Of a DNA stretch of 64,000 bases, positions 28,630 through 41,118 are shown piece after piece (the stretch's first letter is position 1; every line of letters begins with the position of its first letter). The translations under genes were made by a program, and so were the position numbers. The notes under the pieces were generated by a model. The model was given only the letters and a program-made list of their open reading frames with translations. It ran no database searches and was not told the DNA's origin. Source of the DNA: Yoonia sp. I 8.24 (GTDB lineage Bacteria > Pseudomonadota > Alphaproteobacteria > Rhodobacterales > Rhodobacteraceae); assembly GCF_022096995.1 (NCBI RefSeq), contig NZ_JACXGQ010000003.1, positions 310,001-374,000 on the forward strand, read 5' to 3'.

Positions 28630-31600
28630 ATGAAAATCGAACGTAATTTCACACAATCAGATCAAGATGCATATGCGGCGCTGGAGTTCAAATCCACGAC
28701 GTCAGAGATTCGCAATCCTGACGGCACAATTGTGTTTAAACTTGATGACTGTGAAATTCCGGGCGGTTGGAGCCAGGTTGCCTCTGACGTGATTGCGCAG
28801 AAATACTTCCGTAAAGCGGGTGTGCCTTCTGTACTCAAAAAGGTGAAAGAAAAGGGCGTGCCCTCTTTCCTTTGGCGGTCTGTTCCTGGCAAAGACGCGA
28901 CGTTTGGCGGCGAAACATCGGCCAAGCAAGTTTTCGACCGTCTGGCCGGCGCTTGGACCTATTGGGGCTGGAAGGGCGGCTATTTCTCATCCGAGGAAGA
29001 CGCGCGCACCTATTTCGATGAAATGCGTTATATGTTGGCGACGCAGCGCGCGGCACCCAACAGCCCGCAGTGGTTCAACACGGGTCTGCACTGGGCATAT
29101 GGTATCGATGGGCCAGCACAGGGCCACTACTACGTGGATTATCAAACGGGTGAGCTGACAAAATCTGCCTCTAGCTACGAGCACCCGCAGCCGCATGCCT
29201 GTTTTATCCAATCAGTCGAAGACGATTTGGTCAACGAAGGTGGCATCATGGATCTTTGGGTCCGCGAAGCGCGTCTGTTCAAATATGGATCCGGCACCGG
29301 CACCAACTTCTCATCTCTGCGCGGCGCAGGAGAGCCCCTGTCAGGGGGCGGTAAGTCATCTGGCTTGATGGGGTTCCTCAAAATCGGTGACCGCGCCGCA
29401 GGGGCGATCAAATCTGGCGGCACGACGCGCCGGGCTGCCAAAATGGTCATCGTCGATTCCGATCACCCTGATATCGAAGAGTTCATCAACTGGAAGGTCA
29501 TCGAGGAACAAAAAGTTGCCAGCATCGTGGCCGGGTCTAAGATGCACGAACGCTACCTGAATGACATCTTTGCGGCGATCCAAGCGTGGGATGGTACCGC
29601 AGATGGCGCTTATGATACCAAGTCGAATGACGCATTGGCCAAGGCTGTGCGCGCGGCGAAAAAATCGGCGATCCCAGAGACATACATCAAACGTGTGCTG
29701 GATTACGCAAAGCAGGGCCACACCAGCATTGAATTCCCAACCTATGACACCGATTGGGATTCGGAAGCCTATTCATCGGTCTCTGGTCAAAACTCCAACA
29801 ACTCGATCCGCGTCACCGATGCTTTTTTAAAGGCTGTCGAAGACGACGCCGATTGGAAGCTGATCAACCGCAAAAATGGTGAGGTCGCCAAGATCATCAA
29901 AGCCCGCGATCTGTGGGAACAAGTGGGTCATGCCGCATGGGCCTGTGCCGATCCGGGCATTCAGTATCACGACACGGTCAACGCCTGGCACACATGCCCC
30001 GCAGATGGCGAAATTCGCGGTTCAAATCCTTGTTCCGAATATATGTTCTTGGACGACACGGCTTGTAACCTTGCGTCGATGAACCTGCTGACATTCTACA
30101 AAGACGGTGAATTCCAAGTCGAAGACTACATGCACGCCACACGCCTGTGGACAGTGACATTGGAAATCTCTGTGATGATGGCGCAGTTCCCATCCAAAGA
30201 AATCGCGCAGCGGTCTTATGACTTCCGCACGCTTGGCCTTGGCTATGCCAACATCGGCGGGCTCTTGATGAACATGGGCTTTGGTTATGACAGCGACGAA
30301 GGACGGTCTATGGGTGCGGCGCTGACGGCGATTATGACAGGTGTGTCTTATGCAACTTCCGCCGAAATCGCTGGCGAATTGGGTGCATTCCCGGGCTATG
30401 CGAAAAACGCGAAACATATGCTGCGCGTCATCAAAAACCACCGTCAGGCGGCCTTGGGTAAAACGACAGGTTACGACAATCTGGACGTCAAACCTGTTCC
30501 ACTCGACCATAAAAACTGCCCCGATCAGCGTTTGATCGCATTGGCCGTGTCTGCATGGGACGAAGCATTGGAGCTGGGCGAACAGCACGGCTACCGCAAC
30601 GCCCAAGTATCGGTGATCGCGCCAACTGGCACCATCGGTTTGGTCATGGATTGCGATACAACAGGGATTGAACCTGACTTTGCACTGGTGAAATTCAAAA
30701 AGCTCGCAGGCGGCGGCTACTTTAAGATCATCAACCAATCTGTGCCCGCAGCGCTTGAGAAAATCGGTTATGGCCCGGCGCAGATCGAAGAGATCATTTC
30801 ATACGCAGTCGGTCACGGCACCATCGGTCAAGCGCCCGCGATTAACCATACCTCGTTGATTGGACACGGCTTTGGCCAAGAAGAAATTGACAAGGTCGAA
30901 GCGGCGCTTGCCTCTGCTTTCGATATTCGTTTCGTGTTCAACCAATGGACCTTGGGCGAAGATTTCTGCACCAAGACGCTGGGCATCCCGGCTGAAAAGC
31001 TGAACGACCCAACATTCGATTTGCTACGTCACCTTGGCTATTCCAAGCAAGACATTGAGGCCGCAAACGACCACGTCTGTGGGACAATGACGCTCGAAGG
31101 TGCGCCATTCCTCAAAGAAGAGCACTACAACATCTTTGATTGCGCCAACCCATGCGGCAAAAAAGGTAAACGTTATCTGAGCGTTGATAGCCACATCTAT
31201 ATGATGGCCGCAGCGCAGTCGTTTATCTCTGGTGCGATCTCTAAAACGATCAACATGCCAAACGACGCGACAATCGAAGACTGCCAAAAGGCCTATGAAT
31301 TGTCATGGTCTTTGGGTGTAAAGGCAAACGCACTGTACCGCGATGGATCAAAACTGTCGCAGCCTTTGGCCTCTGCCTTGGTCGAAGATGATGATGAGGC
31401 AGCGGAAACACTTGAAACCGGGACACCGCAGGAAAAGGCTGCCGTTCTGGCCGAAAAGGTGATTGAAAAGGTCATCATCCAAGAGGTCCGCAACCGCGAA
31501 CGCGAAAAGATGCCACAACGCCGCAAAGGCTATACGCAAAAGGCGATCGTTGGCGGCCACAAAGTATACCTGCGCACCGGTGAATACGAAGACGGTAACC

Positions 31601-32256
31601 TTGGTGAAATCTTCATTGACATGCACAAAGAAGGTGCCGGGTTCCGCGCGATGATGAACAACTTTGCCATCGCGGTATCGGTTGGGCTGCAATACGGTGT
31701 GCCGCTCGAAGAGTTCGTCGATGCGTTCACATTCACCAAGTTTGAACCAGCGGGCATGGTCCAAGGCAACGACAGCATCAAAAACGCGACCTCGATCCTT
31801 GATTACATCTTCCGCGAATTGGCGGTGTCTTATCTGGATCGCACCGATTTGGCGCATGTGAAACCCGAAGGGGCGGCGTTTGACGACATCGGTCGCGGCG
31901 AGGAAGAAGGGGTATCAAACGTACAAACCCCAACAGAAACCGCGGCGTCACGGTCATTGGAAGTGCTCAAGCAGATTTCATCGACAGGCTACCTGCGTAA
32001 GCGGATGCCAAATGATCTGGTCGTTATGCGCGGAGCGAGCGAAGAAACCGCAGAGATTTCTGTGCAGACAATCGCCACCGAAACCACCTCTGAAACCGCA
32101 ATCAGCACAGGGACTGTCAGCATTTCGGCCCGTGATAAGGCAAAAATGCAGGGCTATGAGGGTGATCCTTGCGGCGAATGCGGCAACTACACATTGGTGC
32201 GCAACGGGACTTGCATGAAATGCAACACCTGCGGCGGCACATCGGGCTGTAGCTGA
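28630..32256 (+). CDS. nrdJ: Adenosylcobalamin-dependent (class II) ribonucleotide reductase
   Basis: Reduces ribonucleotides to deoxyribonucleotides with a B12-derived radical, without oxygen or a second subunit. 1208 aa from [18 protein letters not shown]. Active-site segments include [52 protein letters not shown] and [11 protein letters not shown]. The C-terminus ends in a Cys-rich motif ([19 protein letters not shown]) that recharges the active-site disulfide. The start follows GGGGC; the frame is open 19 codons upstream. The stop overlaps the next small ORF (TGATG). Cobalamin synthesis genes lie about 25 kb away in this window. Confidence 0.97.
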   Translation: MKIERNFTQSDQDAYAALEFKSTTSEIRNPDGTIVFKLDDCEIPGGWSQVASDVIAQKYFRKAGVPSVLKKVKEKGVPSFLWRSVPGKDATFGGETSAKQVFDRLAGAWTYWGWKGGYFSSEEDARTYFDEMRYMLATQRAAPNSPQWFNTGLHWAYGIDGPAQGHYYVDYQTGELTKSASSYEHPQPHACFIQSVEDDLVNEGGIMDLWVREARLFKYGSGTGTNFSSLRGAGEPLSGGGKSSGLMGFLKIGDRAAGAIKSGGTTRRAAKMVIVDSDHPDIEEFINWKVIEEQKVASIVAGSKMHERYLNDIFAAIQAWDGTADGAYDTKSNDALAKAVRAAKKSAIPETYIKRVLDYAKQGHTSIEFPTYDTDWDSEAYSSVSGQNSNNSIRVTDAFLKAVEDDADWKLINRKNGEVAKIIKARDLWEQVGHAAWACADPGIQYHDTVNAWHTCPADGEIRGSNPCSEYMFLDDTACNLASMNLLTFYKDGEFQVEDYMHATRLWTVTLEISVMMAQFPSKEIAQRSYDFRTLGLGYANIGGLLMNMGFGYDSDEGRSMGAALTAIMTGVSYATSAEIAGELGAFPGYAKNAKHMLRVIKNHRQAALGKTTGYDNLDVKPVPLDHKNCPDQRLIALAVSAWDEALELGEQHGYRNAQVSVIAPTGTIGLVMDCDTTGIEPDFALVKFKKLAGGGYFKIINQSVPAALEKIGYGPAQIEEIISYAVGHGTIGQAPAINHTSLIGHGFGQEEIDKVEAALASAFDIRFVFNQWTLGEDFCTKTLGIPAEKLNDPTFDLLRHLGYSKQDIEAANDHVCGTMTLEGAPFLKEEHYNIFDCANPCGKKGKRYLSVDSHIYMMAAAQSFISGAISKTINMPNDATIEDCQKAYELSWSLGVKANALYRDGSKLSQPLASALVEDDDEAAETLETGTPQEKAAVLAEKVIEKVIIQEVRNREREKMPQRRKGYTQKAIVGGHKVYLRTGEYEDGNLGEIFIDMHKEGAGFRAMMNNFAIAVSVGLQYGVPLEEFVDAFTFTKFEPAGMVQGNDSIKNATSILDYIFRELAVSYLDRTDLAHVKPEGAAFDDIGRGEEEGVSNVQTPTETAASRSLEVLKQISSTGYLRKRMPNDLVVMRGASEETAEISVQTIATETTSETAISTGTVSISARDKAKMQGYEGDPCGECGNYTLVRNGTCMKCNTCGGTSGCS

Positions 32257-32489
32257 TGGAACATGCGTTCGAAATTGCGGGCATCCGCTGTGATGCCAAT
32301 GAAATCCGCTTGCGTGGACGCAGTGTCGAGGCGCAGTTTGCGCCCGATGCTGCAGGGCCGCTCACCGATGCGTTTTCCAATAACATGGCGGTCGCATTCC
32401 TTGGGGCTTCCGCGATGAACGCACTTTATTCCGTTGATGCAATTGAAACTGAAAACGGAGCCTGCCGCGCCGTGTTTTCAATGCATTAA
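32256..32489 (+). CDS. Small hypothetical protein downstream of nrdJ
   Basis: A 77-aa protein, not recognised. It begins at the A of the nrdJ stop (TGATG), so translation would be coupled to the reductase. It is of mixed composition, with one mildly hydrophobic segment (NNMAVAFLGASAMNALYSV, about residues 42-60) but no clear membrane helix. Codon usage looks like that of its neighbours. A strong intrinsic terminator follows at 32589. A role linked to deoxynucleotide supply is only suggested by position. Confidence 0.55.
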   Translation: MEHAFEIAGIRCDANEIRLRGRSVEAQFAPDAAGPLTDAFSNNMAVAFLGASAMNALYSVDAIETENGACRAVFSMH

Positions 32490-32588
32490 CACAGTAATCC
32501 GGGGCGGATGCGTTCGCCCTTGGTGCCGATCAGGCCACAGGCAAAAAATCAGAGCGGTATAAATACTGAGCCTGATCAGCAAGACTTT

Positions 32589-32614
32589 AGGGGGGCAATG
32601 CCCTCCTTTTTTTT
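32589..32614 (+). terminator. Intrinsic terminator of the nrdJ unit
   Basis: AGGGGGGC-AAT-GCCCTCCT stem (8 bp, one G-U pair) followed by an eight-T run, about 100 bases after the small downstream ORF. Confidence 0.92.
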
Positions 32615-32648
32615 GCGTGATTTTCAACAAGGTATGGTTTTCGTGCCT

Positions 32649-32676
32649 TTGTGATAATTTGAAGCTATTCTATGAT
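32649..32676 (+). promoter_or_regulatory. Promoter of the AIM24-family gene
   Basis: TTGTGA (-35), 16-base spacer, TATGAT (-10), with AGGAG eight bases before the ATG at 32706. It follows the nrdJ terminator directly. Confidence 0.55.
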
Positions 32677-32705
32677 ATGAAAAGTAAATTTTAGGAGATT
32701 TTTCA

Positions 32706-33491
32706 ATGCAGTGCCACGAAGTTGATTATGAGATTTTCGGCGATGATATGCAGATCGTCGAAGTGGAATTAGACCCGCAAGAAACAGTGATCGCCGAAGC
32801 GGGCGCCATGAATTACATGGAAGACGGCATCGCGTTCGTGTCCAAAATGGGTGACGGGACAACGCCAACCAAGGGCGTGATGGGCGCGCTTTTGAACGTG
32901 GGTAAACGTGTGTTGACCGGCGAATCAATCTTTCTGACGCACTTTTCAAACGACGGGCAGGGCAAAAAGCGCGTGGCATTTGCGGCCCCTTATCCCGGTA
33001 AAATTATCCCCGTCGATATGACCACTGTCGGCGGTGAATTGATCTGTCAAAAAGATGCGTTCCTATGTGCGGCCTTTGGCACCACAACCGATATCGCGTT
33101 CCAAAAGAAACTGGGTGCTGGGTTCTTTGGCGGTGAAGGGTTTATCTTGCAGCGTCTACGTGGCGACGGCATGGCATTCATTCACGTCGGCGGCACGGTA
33201 ATCAAACGCGAATTGCAACCGGGTGAAGTGTTGCGCGTCGACACGGGGTGTATCGCGGCGTTTGACGCAGGTGTGACTTACGACATCGAACGTGCGGGCA
33301 ATCTCAAATCTATGGTGTTCGGCGGCGAAGGCTTGTTTCTTGCCACGCTACGCGGCCCCGGCACAGTGTATCTGCAAAGCCTGCCATTCTCGCGCCTCGC
33401 TGATCGCATTCTGCGCGCGGCAGGGCCGGGCGGCAACAAGGGCGAAGGATCGGTTTTGGGCGGTCTTGGCGATATGTTCGGCGACCGCTAA
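32706..33491 (+). CDS. AIM24 / TIGR00266 family protein
   Basis: A 261-aa beta-rich protein of the TIGR00266 family, widespread in bacteria and archaea and related to mitochondrial AIM24. Family segments seen are [39 protein letters not shown] and [14 protein letters not shown]. No signal peptide and no catalytic motif are known; the molecular role is unestablished. It has its own promoter and Shine-Dalgarno, and its stop overlaps the converging cupin gene by four bases. Confidence 0.9.
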   Translation: MQCHEVDYEIFGDDMQIVEVELDPQETVIAEAGAMNYMEDGIAFVSKMGDGTTPTKGVMGALLNVGKRVLTGESIFLTHFSNDGQGKKRVAFAAPYPGKIIPVDMTTVGGELICQKDAFLCAAFGTTTDIAFQKKLGAGFFGGEGFILQRLRGDGMAFIHVGGTVIKRELQPGEVLRVDTGCIAAFDAGVTYDIERAGNLKSMVFGGEGLFLATLRGPGTVYLQSLPFSRLADRILRAAGPGGNKGEGSVLGGLGDMFGDR

Positions 33492-33907
33492 CGCGGGATG
33501 TCAAAGCCGGGTTCTGCAAGGTGGAACCCGGCAAAATCGAACCCCGGCGACACGGTGCAGCTGACCAATGTCCAATCACCCGTTGTGGCTGCGGCCTGCC
33601 AGTGATTTTCTGGCACAATGATTTGCGGGGCTTGGTCACCCAACACATCCGGACCTAGGATATGATCGACCGCTGGCCCTTGGTCGGTGGCGGATAGGCT
33701 TAGCATAATCGGCGCGCCAGCGTGATAGAGCCAAATTTCGGTCGCATCAACACGGTGCCAATGGCTGCTTTCGCCATCTTTCAGCAAAAAATAGATGCAA
33801 GTGCCTGTTGGTCGCCCGTTATTTTCTGCAATCCAAGTTTGACGATAGTAGCCGCCTTCCGGATGGGGCTGTAGGTTCAGCTTCTTAATGATCGCATCAG
33901 CTGTCAT
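33488..33907 (-). CDS. Cupin family protein (DUF985 / Cupin_5)
   Basis: A 139-aa single-domain cupin. Family motifs are [34 protein letters not shown] and the C-terminal [17 protein letters not shown]. The two histidines of SHWHR and a Glu probably bind a metal or sugar-like ligand. Substrate unknown. The start overlaps the stop of the upstream acetyltransferase gene (ATGA). Confidence 0.9.
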   Translation of the reverse strand: MTADAIIKKLNLQPHPEGGYYRQTWIAENNGRPTGTCIYFLLKDGESSHWHRVDATEIWLYHAGAPIMLSLSATDQGPAVDHILGPDVLGDQAPQIIVPENHWQAAATTGDWTLVSCTVSPGFDFAGFHLAEPGFDIPR

Positions 33908-34512
33908 TTGAGCACCGGAATATGCGCGGCGGCTGTGATCGGGAGTTGACCCGCGAGCCGTGGATCCTCTGCAACTTCAACCTTTTGCAGGATTATTTTA
34001 AATCCAGAGCGGCGGTAAAACCCTAATGCTTGCGGGCTGTCAAAGGTACAGGTGTGAAGATGCATCCGTTGAATGGGGCGTGAAAACCCGCGCGAAAGCG
34101 CATGGCCCATCATCGCGCGCCCCAATCCTTTGCCGACCGCAGCTGGAATCAGGCCAAAGAACGCCAATTCGCTTGTGTCTGCGGTACGGTGATCAATCTC
34201 GACCAGCCCCACATCCGCGCCATGATGTTGAAGCGTCCAGAGTTCATAATCAGGGTGGTGCAGCACGGCCGTTAGCGCGTCATCATCCATCTTGAGCCGC
34301 GAGAGCCAAAGCCAGTCTTCGCCCACGGCCCGAAACATGCCTCGATACCAATCCGGCGCGGCATGCGTGTGTCGATGAAACGCATATCCCGCCGGTAGCG
34401 GAGCATCAGCAGCCTGCGGTGGCGACGTCATCTCGAGGTAGGTTACAATTGTTGCGACCATGCCGCGCGGAATTTGGTGAAAGCCGGGGTTTATCACTAT
34501 ATCTACTTCCAA
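33904..34512 (-). CDS. GNAT family N-acetyltransferase
   Basis: A 202-aa acetyltransferase with the acetyl-CoA loop in FGLIPAAVGKGLGRAMMGHAL and the family C-terminus CTFDSPQALGFYRRSGFKII. The acceptor is unknown. It lies upstream of the cupin gene with a four-base overlap, so the pair is probably one transcript. Confidence 0.87.
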   Translation of the reverse strand: MEVDIVINPGFHQIPRGMVATIVTYLEMTSPPQAADAPLPAGYAFHRHTHAAPDWYRGMFRAVGEDWLWLSRLKMDDDALTAVLHHPDYELWTLQHHGADVGLVEIDHRTADTSELAFFGLIPAAVGKGLGRAMMGHALSRGFSRPIQRMHLHTCTFDSPQALGFYRRSGFKIILQKVEVAEDPRLAGQLPITAAAHIPVLK

Positions 34513-35127
34513 TTAGTAAAACCGATCACGAGTTTGCTTTGCTAGTTTGATAGCGAAAATTAGTATGGATAGTAGGAAATAGGCAACGGCACCTGAGCCA
34601 ATGCCAACGAAAATTGGATATGCTGGATATGTCGATAAGAAATAAACGTTTGACGAATTTCTTTCGAGTGAAACTATACTAGGAGAAAACAAAACCCAAT
34701 ATGTGATCCAAAGAATACAAATATTGATGAGAACACCAAAGATGGCCCGCCAATTCATGGGGACATAGCCCCCAGATGCTCTCCATTCACGCAGGTAGAT
34801 AGTGAGGTACACGCCTGTTGATATTATTGATGCGATCAAACTCCATGGTAATACCGCAAGGTAGATATCACCGGATGCACCATCAATTGATTGAAGATTT
34901 CTGTGCCGAATCTCGCAAGATTCACAGATTCTTATGATCAATTCTGGGTAATAGAGAAATTTGATGCCAATAAGACCAGAATAAACAAGGCTTCCAAATA
35001 TGAACAGCACGGCCGTGAAGGGCAACGTGAACCTGTTAAAGAAGCTAGAAGTCTTGCTTTGCAGGTTAGGGTATTCGTCGATTTCCATCGGATAATTATG
35101 CGGGTTGTTCAAAAAACTCTTAAACAT
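34513..35127 (-). CDS. AT-rich hypothetical membrane protein
   Basis: A 204-aa protein, not recognised. It has four hydrophobic segments (near residues 36-56, 90-112, 128-148 and 175-195), so it is probably an inner-membrane protein with a loop containing CESCEIRH between the first two. Base composition is clearly more AT-rich than its neighbours and codon use differs (ATA, TTA and AGA present), which suggests horizontal acquisition. The ATG at 35127 is used; MEIDEYPNL 13 codons later is an alternative. It abuts the acetyltransferase gene without a gap. Confidence 0.65.
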   Translation of the reverse strand: MFKSFLNNPHNYPMEIDEYPNLQSKTSSFFNRFTLPFTAVLFIFGSLVYSGLIGIKFLYYPELIIRICESCEIRHRNLQSIDGASGDIYLAVLPWSLIASIISTGVYLTIYLREWRASGGYVPMNWRAIFGVLINICILWITYWVLFSPSIVSLERNSSNVYFLSTYPAYPIFVGIGSGAVAYFLLSILIFAIKLAKQTRDRFY

Positions 35128-35199
35128 CAATTTTCCAAATGGTTGAACTGCCTACGAAATTTGTGATCATTTGGTCAGAATTGCGTATCGGGAAGGTTA

Positions 35200-35226
35200 C
35201 CCCGCGCAACCAACCGGTGCGCGGGG
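35200..35226 (-). terminator. GC-rich hairpin after eno
   Basis: CCCCGCGC (35200-35207) pairs with GCGCGGGG (35219-35226) with an 11-base loop, eight bases past the eno stop. No T-run follows on the minus strand, so it may be a rho-dependent pause or mRNA 3'-end stabiliser. Confidence 0.5.
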
Positions 35227-35233
35227 CAGTTAT

Positions 35234-37442
<2,209 letters not shown>

Positions 37443-37539
37443 TTGTGCGCCTCGATCGGAATGTCTTGAATCGCATACGCCTGCTTGCTTCCAATGCAAA
37501 GCCACGATCGTATCAAATCAGCATGGTTTTGGGCGGGGT

Positions 37540-37953
37540 CTACCCTTTTTTGATTGGTACGGCGTATAGCTCCAACCGGTGGCCCTTCAGCTCATATCCC
37601 AGTTTGGCGGCGATCCGTTCTTGCAGGGCTTCGATGTCAGGGTCCACGAATTCGATCACCTCGCCTGAATGCATGTCGATCAGATGGTCATGATGGTCCC
37701 GGTCCGCGGCTTCGTAACGGGCACGCCCGTCGCCAAATTCATGCTTTTCAAGAATGCCGGTTTCCTCGAACAGTTTGACGGTCCGGTACACGGTGGCAAG
37801 CGAAATGCCCGCATCCTCAGCCGAGGCGCGTGCGTATAATTCTTCGACATCTGGATGGTCAGTCGCAGCCTCAAGCACGCCCGCAATGGTGCGGCGCTGG
37901 TCGGTCATGCGCAGGCCATTGGCTTCGCAACGTTCAAGAATTGTGGATTTCAT
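37540..37953 (-). CDS. Fur family transcriptional regulator (Fur/Mur branch)
   Basis: Metal-responsive repressor of 137 aa. N-terminal winged helix (RMTDQRRTIAGVLEAATDHP, ISLATVYRTVKLFEETGIL), then the metal-sensing and dimerisation part with DRDHHDHLIDMHSGEVIEF. The HHDHLID signature fits the Fur/Mur branch rather than Irr or Zur. In alphaproteobacteria this branch often answers to manganese and controls sitABCD or mntH, so iron versus manganese cannot be settled here. The start is ATG at 37953; a TTG two codons upstream is also open. Confidence 0.9.
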   Translation of the reverse strand: MKSTILERCEANGLRMTDQRRTIAGVLEAATDHPDVEELYARASAEDAGISLATVYRTVKLFEETGILEKHEFGDGRARYEAADRDHHDHLIDMHSGEVIEFVDPDIEALQERIAAKLGYELKGHRLELYAVPIKKG

Positions 37954-38022
37954 CGGCAACTCGGTCTGTGGTCATAGGGTAGATACCGTTAAAGCCAGCG
38001 GGTTTCCAGCCGTGACGCGGAT

Positions 38023-38979
38023 CTAAAACCACTTGATCCACCGTAGGATCGCATAGGTCGCGGCCCCCAAACCCACCATGAGCGCGCAAAGGATCAAAAA
38101 TGCGTCCGGATGGTCCACCCAAGGCATGCCGCCGACGTTGACCCCCAACAGCCCAGTGATAAAGCTGAGCGGCAGGAAAATCGCCGCCACAACAGATAGC
38201 GTATAACCGTTGCGCGCGATCCGCGCCTCTTGGGTGATGTCGATATGGGCGGAAAGGGCGCGCAGCCGGTCGCGTACCTCTTCGACTTCTTCGACAGAGC
38301 GCATCGCGCGATTGGCCGTGTCGCGCATACGGTTGCGCAAACTGTCGGTCAAAACCCCACCGTGATTGATTGCCAAAGCGCCCAGCGCATCCTTTAGCGG
38401 CCCAATGTGGCGTCGCAAACGGATGGCGGTGCGTTGCAGGTCAAACAGGTCGGGCACATCGGAGGCCCCGGTTTGGTAAACGCCGTCCTCCATCGCGTCA
38501 GCGCGTTCTTCAAGATCGACTGACACTTTTTCAACCCGCTCAACGATGTCTTCGGCTATACGGGTGATGAGATTGCCAGGGGCCGCAGGACAATCGCCAT
38601 CGGCAATTTGTATTGCAAGCGTATCTACTGTCTTCACCGGCAATCTGCGCACGCTGATCACCAAACGCGGGGTGATCCAAAGCCGGAGCGACACCATATT
38701 CGCAAGCTCTTGCCCGTCATTCAGGTTGATCCCCCGCAGTGTCAGCACGATCCCTTTTTCGTCATCGTCCATATGCGGGCGGGTCTTTGCGGCCAACAAT
38801 GCGCGCGCGGCGCGTGGCGGCAGCGCGTCATCACACCATGCGCGCAGATGCGGATCAGCAAGATCAAAATGCAGCCAGCGATAGGCGATCTTATCGTCCA
38901 CCTCAGTGGAAATCGCACCGGCGGGGGCGGATGTGCCGTCCAGGCCAATGTCATAGGCGTGTAATGGGTTAGGTAACAA
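38023..38979 (-). CDS. CorA/ZntB-like divalent metal transporter
   Basis: A 318-aa protein with a large cytoplasmic N-terminal domain rich in helices (about residues 1-255) and two C-terminal transmembrane helices. The signature between them reads GVNVGGMP, the ZntB variant (GxN) of the CorA GMN loop, so zinc transport is likely. The start is TTG at 38979, preceded six bases upstream by a very strong GGAGGGG. It begins inside the end of the phzF-like gene (11-base overlap). Confidence 0.87.
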   Translation of the reverse strand: MLPNPLHAYDIGLDGTSAPAGAISTEVDDKIAYRWLHFDLADPHLRAWCDDALPPRAARALLAAKTRPHMDDDEKGIVLTLRGINLNDGQELANMVSLRLWITPRLVISVRRLPVKTVDTLAIQIADGDCPAAPGNLITRIAEDIVERVEKVSVDLEERADAMEDGVYQTGASDVPDLFDLQRTAIRLRRHIGPLKDALGALAINHGGVLTDSLRNRMRDTANRAMRSVEEVEEVRDRLRALSAHIDITQEARIARNGYTLSVVAAIFLPLSFITGLLGVNVGGMPWVDHPDAFLILCALMVGLGAATYAILRWIKWF

Positions 38980-39820
38980 GCCGCCCCTCCATCACGCGCA
39001 CTGCGGTGCCGCTGATCGTTACAGGGGCGGGGCGTTGGTTTTGTGTGGTCGCTGTGATTAGTGACGGGCGCCCCATCTTGACGCCTTGTGTGATCGTCAG
39101 GTTTTGGGGTGCGTCCAGAACTTCAGTCAATAAAGCCGCCAATGTGGCTGCGGCGCTGCCTGTGGCCGGGTCTTCTGGGATTTTATCCAAAGCGGCGAAC
39201 ATGCGCGCATCGATCTGGCCGCCTTCACGCACATAGGCATAGATCGCAAAATCTAAGCTGGCGGGGTGTTTTTGCGCACCTTCACGTATTGCATCAAGAT
39301 TGGGCGCACAGGCCGCAAGGCTATCTGCGCTATCCAATGCGACAATCACAAACGTGAGCCCAAGGCTCGCTTGCACGGGCAGGTGGGTCGTTGTGTCGAT
39401 GGCCGTTTCCGGCAGCCCCAGCGCCGCTGCAACCAAGGCAACATCAGGCAAGCTGATCCGTTCAAGCGCTGCGCTTGTTACAAAGGACGCGGTATCGCCT
39501 GCAAAGGAACAGGGGATTGGGCCGACCCCAAGTTCCAGCACCATTTCCCCGCTATGCCCTTGGTCGCGTAGCGCGATTGCGGTGCCAATTGTCGGATGCC
39601 CGGCAAAGGCGATCTCCATCGTCGGGGTAAATATGCGCACCTTGGCCGTATGTGCGGGATCATTGGGCGGGTAGACAAACGTGGTTTCCGAAAAGTTAAA
39701 TTCACGGGCGATTTGTTGAAGGTCACCTTCGGGAATGGCGCGCGCATCCGGAATCACAGCCAGTTGGTTACCGCCAAAGCGGCTTTGGGTGAACACGTCG
39801 TAGACAAGATAATCGGTCAT
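38969..39820 (-). CDS. PhzF family isomerase/epimerase-like protein
   Basis: A 283-aa protein of the PhzF/diaminopimelate-epimerase fold. Signatures: YDVFTQSRFGGNQLAVI, the catalytic Glu in FNFSETTFV, TPTMEIAFAGHPTIGTA and DPATGSAAATLAALL. The substrate is unknown; no phenazine genes are nearby. The start at MTDYLVYDVF overlaps the antiporter stop (ATGA); an upstream in-frame extension would lie wholly inside the antiporter gene. Confidence 0.9.
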   Translation of the reverse strand: MTDYLVYDVFTQSRFGGNQLAVIPDARAIPEGDLQQIAREFNFSETTFVYPPNDPAHTAKVRIFTPTMEIAFAGHPTIGTAIALRDQGHSGEMVLELGVGPIPCSFAGDTASFVTSAALERISLPDVALVAAALGLPETAIDTTTHLPVQASLGLTFVIVALDSADSLAACAPNLDAIREGAQKHPASLDFAIYAYVREGGQIDARMFAALDKIPEDPATGSAAATLAALLTEVLDAPQNLTITQGVKMGRPSLITATTQNQRPAPVTISGTAVRVMEGRLVT

Positions 39821-41067
39821 TGCGGCAGCTCCGGTTCGCGGCCGACTTTTGCGGCCACCCGCGTGATGGTTAACCCTTGGACGATGATTGAAAACACGAC
39901 GACGACATAGGTCGCAGTCAGGATCAGCGGTTTCCATTCGCTATCGGGCAAGGAGAGGGCGAGCGCCACAGATATCCCGCCTTTCAGGCCCCCCCAAGTC
40001 ATGATGGGGATTACCCCGGACGAAAAGCTGCGAAAGGGTTTAAGCATAAGAACCGGCACCGCAACCGCCGCCAAACGCGCGACAAGCGCCAGCGCGATGG
40101 AGGCCACGCCGGTGACGATAAAGCTAGTGTCAAACGCCACGGCAAACACCTCTACCCCGATCATCAAGAACAGGACGGCGTTCAAAATCTCGTCGATGAG
40201 TTTCCAGAAAGCATCGACATAAAGCCGGGTTTCTTCGGACATGCCAAATTTTGTCCCCACATCGCCAATCAGCAGCCCAGCGCAAACCGCCATGATGGGG
40301 GCGGACACATGCAGATAAACCGCCAATTCGTAACCGCCAAACGCAAGGCCAAGCGTGATGAGAACCTCGAGCGAATAATCATCAATCCGGCGCATCACCC
40401 GAAAGGTTAACCAGCCAAGAACAACGCCCAGCACCGCGCCGCCCAATGCTTCTTGGACAAACAGCTCAATCGCTGCCGCGGCGCCGCTGCCATGACTGTC
40501 ACCATGTGGAAAGGCCAACCCAACAAGGATCAAGAAAACCACATAGGCAACGCCGTCGTTAAACAGGCTTTCGCCAGCGATCTTTGTTTCCAACGATTTC
40601 GGCAGGTCCGCTTCGCGCAAAACCCCCAATACAGCCACTGGGTCCGTGGGTGAAATCAGCGATCCGAACACCAATGCCGTCAGAAGCGGCATGCCCGTGA
40701 GCCAAGAAAAGCCATAGCCAACAATCGTGGTCGATAGGGCGATCCCGATGGTAGCCATCAGTGCGACAGGCACCCATTCGCGGCGCAGGTCTGAGATTTT
40801 GACGTGCAACGCCCCGGCAAACAGTAACAGCCCCAACATGCCTTCGAGCAGCGCATCAGAAAAATCGATGCTCAGCACAGTATTGCGCACCGTGTCTTCC
40901 AGCCCAAAGCTTGGCATCGCGAAATCAAGGATCATGACACAAAACGACGCGAGCAATGAAACAACCAAAATGCCAATCGCCGCAGGAAGCCGTAAAAACA
41001 GATAGTTGATCGACCCAAACGCCCCTGCAAGAACAATGAGAAGCGATGTAATTTGCAAGAGTGTCAT
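39817..41067 (-). CDS. Monovalent cation:proton antiporter (CPA1/NhaP type)
   Basis: A 416-aa inner-membrane protein with about twelve helices, of the Na+/H+ exchanger family. The ion-binding region shows SLISPTDPVAVLGVL (TDPV) and KIAGESLFNDGVAYVVF (the ND pair). Predicted role is sodium/pH homeostasis, fitting a marine bacterium. No long cytoplasmic tail is present. Confidence 0.92.
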   Translation of the reverse strand: MTLLQITSLLIVLAGAFGSINYLFLRLPAAIGILVVSLLASFCVMILDFAMPSFGLEDTVRNTVLSIDFSDALLEGMLGLLLFAGALHVKISDLRREWVPVALMATIGIALSTTIVGYGFSWLTGMPLLTALVFGSLISPTDPVAVLGVLREADLPKSLETKIAGESLFNDGVAYVVFLILVGLAFPHGDSHGSGAAAAIELFVQEALGGAVLGVVLGWLTFRVMRRIDDYSLEVLITLGLAFGGYELAVYLHVSAPIMAVCAGLLIGDVGTKFGMSEETRLYVDAFWKLIDEILNAVLFLMIGVEVFAVAFDTSFIVTGVASIALALVARLAAVAVPVLMLKPFRSFSSGVIPIMTWGGLKGGISVALALSLPDSEWKPLILTATYVVVVFSIIVQGLTITRVAAKVGREPELPQ

Positions 41068-41118
41068 GAATATATCCTATGGCCTTCGGCAATTGTTAAC
41101 AGGTCGCCGCACGCCCGG

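Noticed and set aside
28362..28633. Short ORFs on both strands in the nrdJ leader
   Set aside because: No ribosome sites, no protein-like composition, and they conflict with the putative NrdR box and nrdJ promoter.
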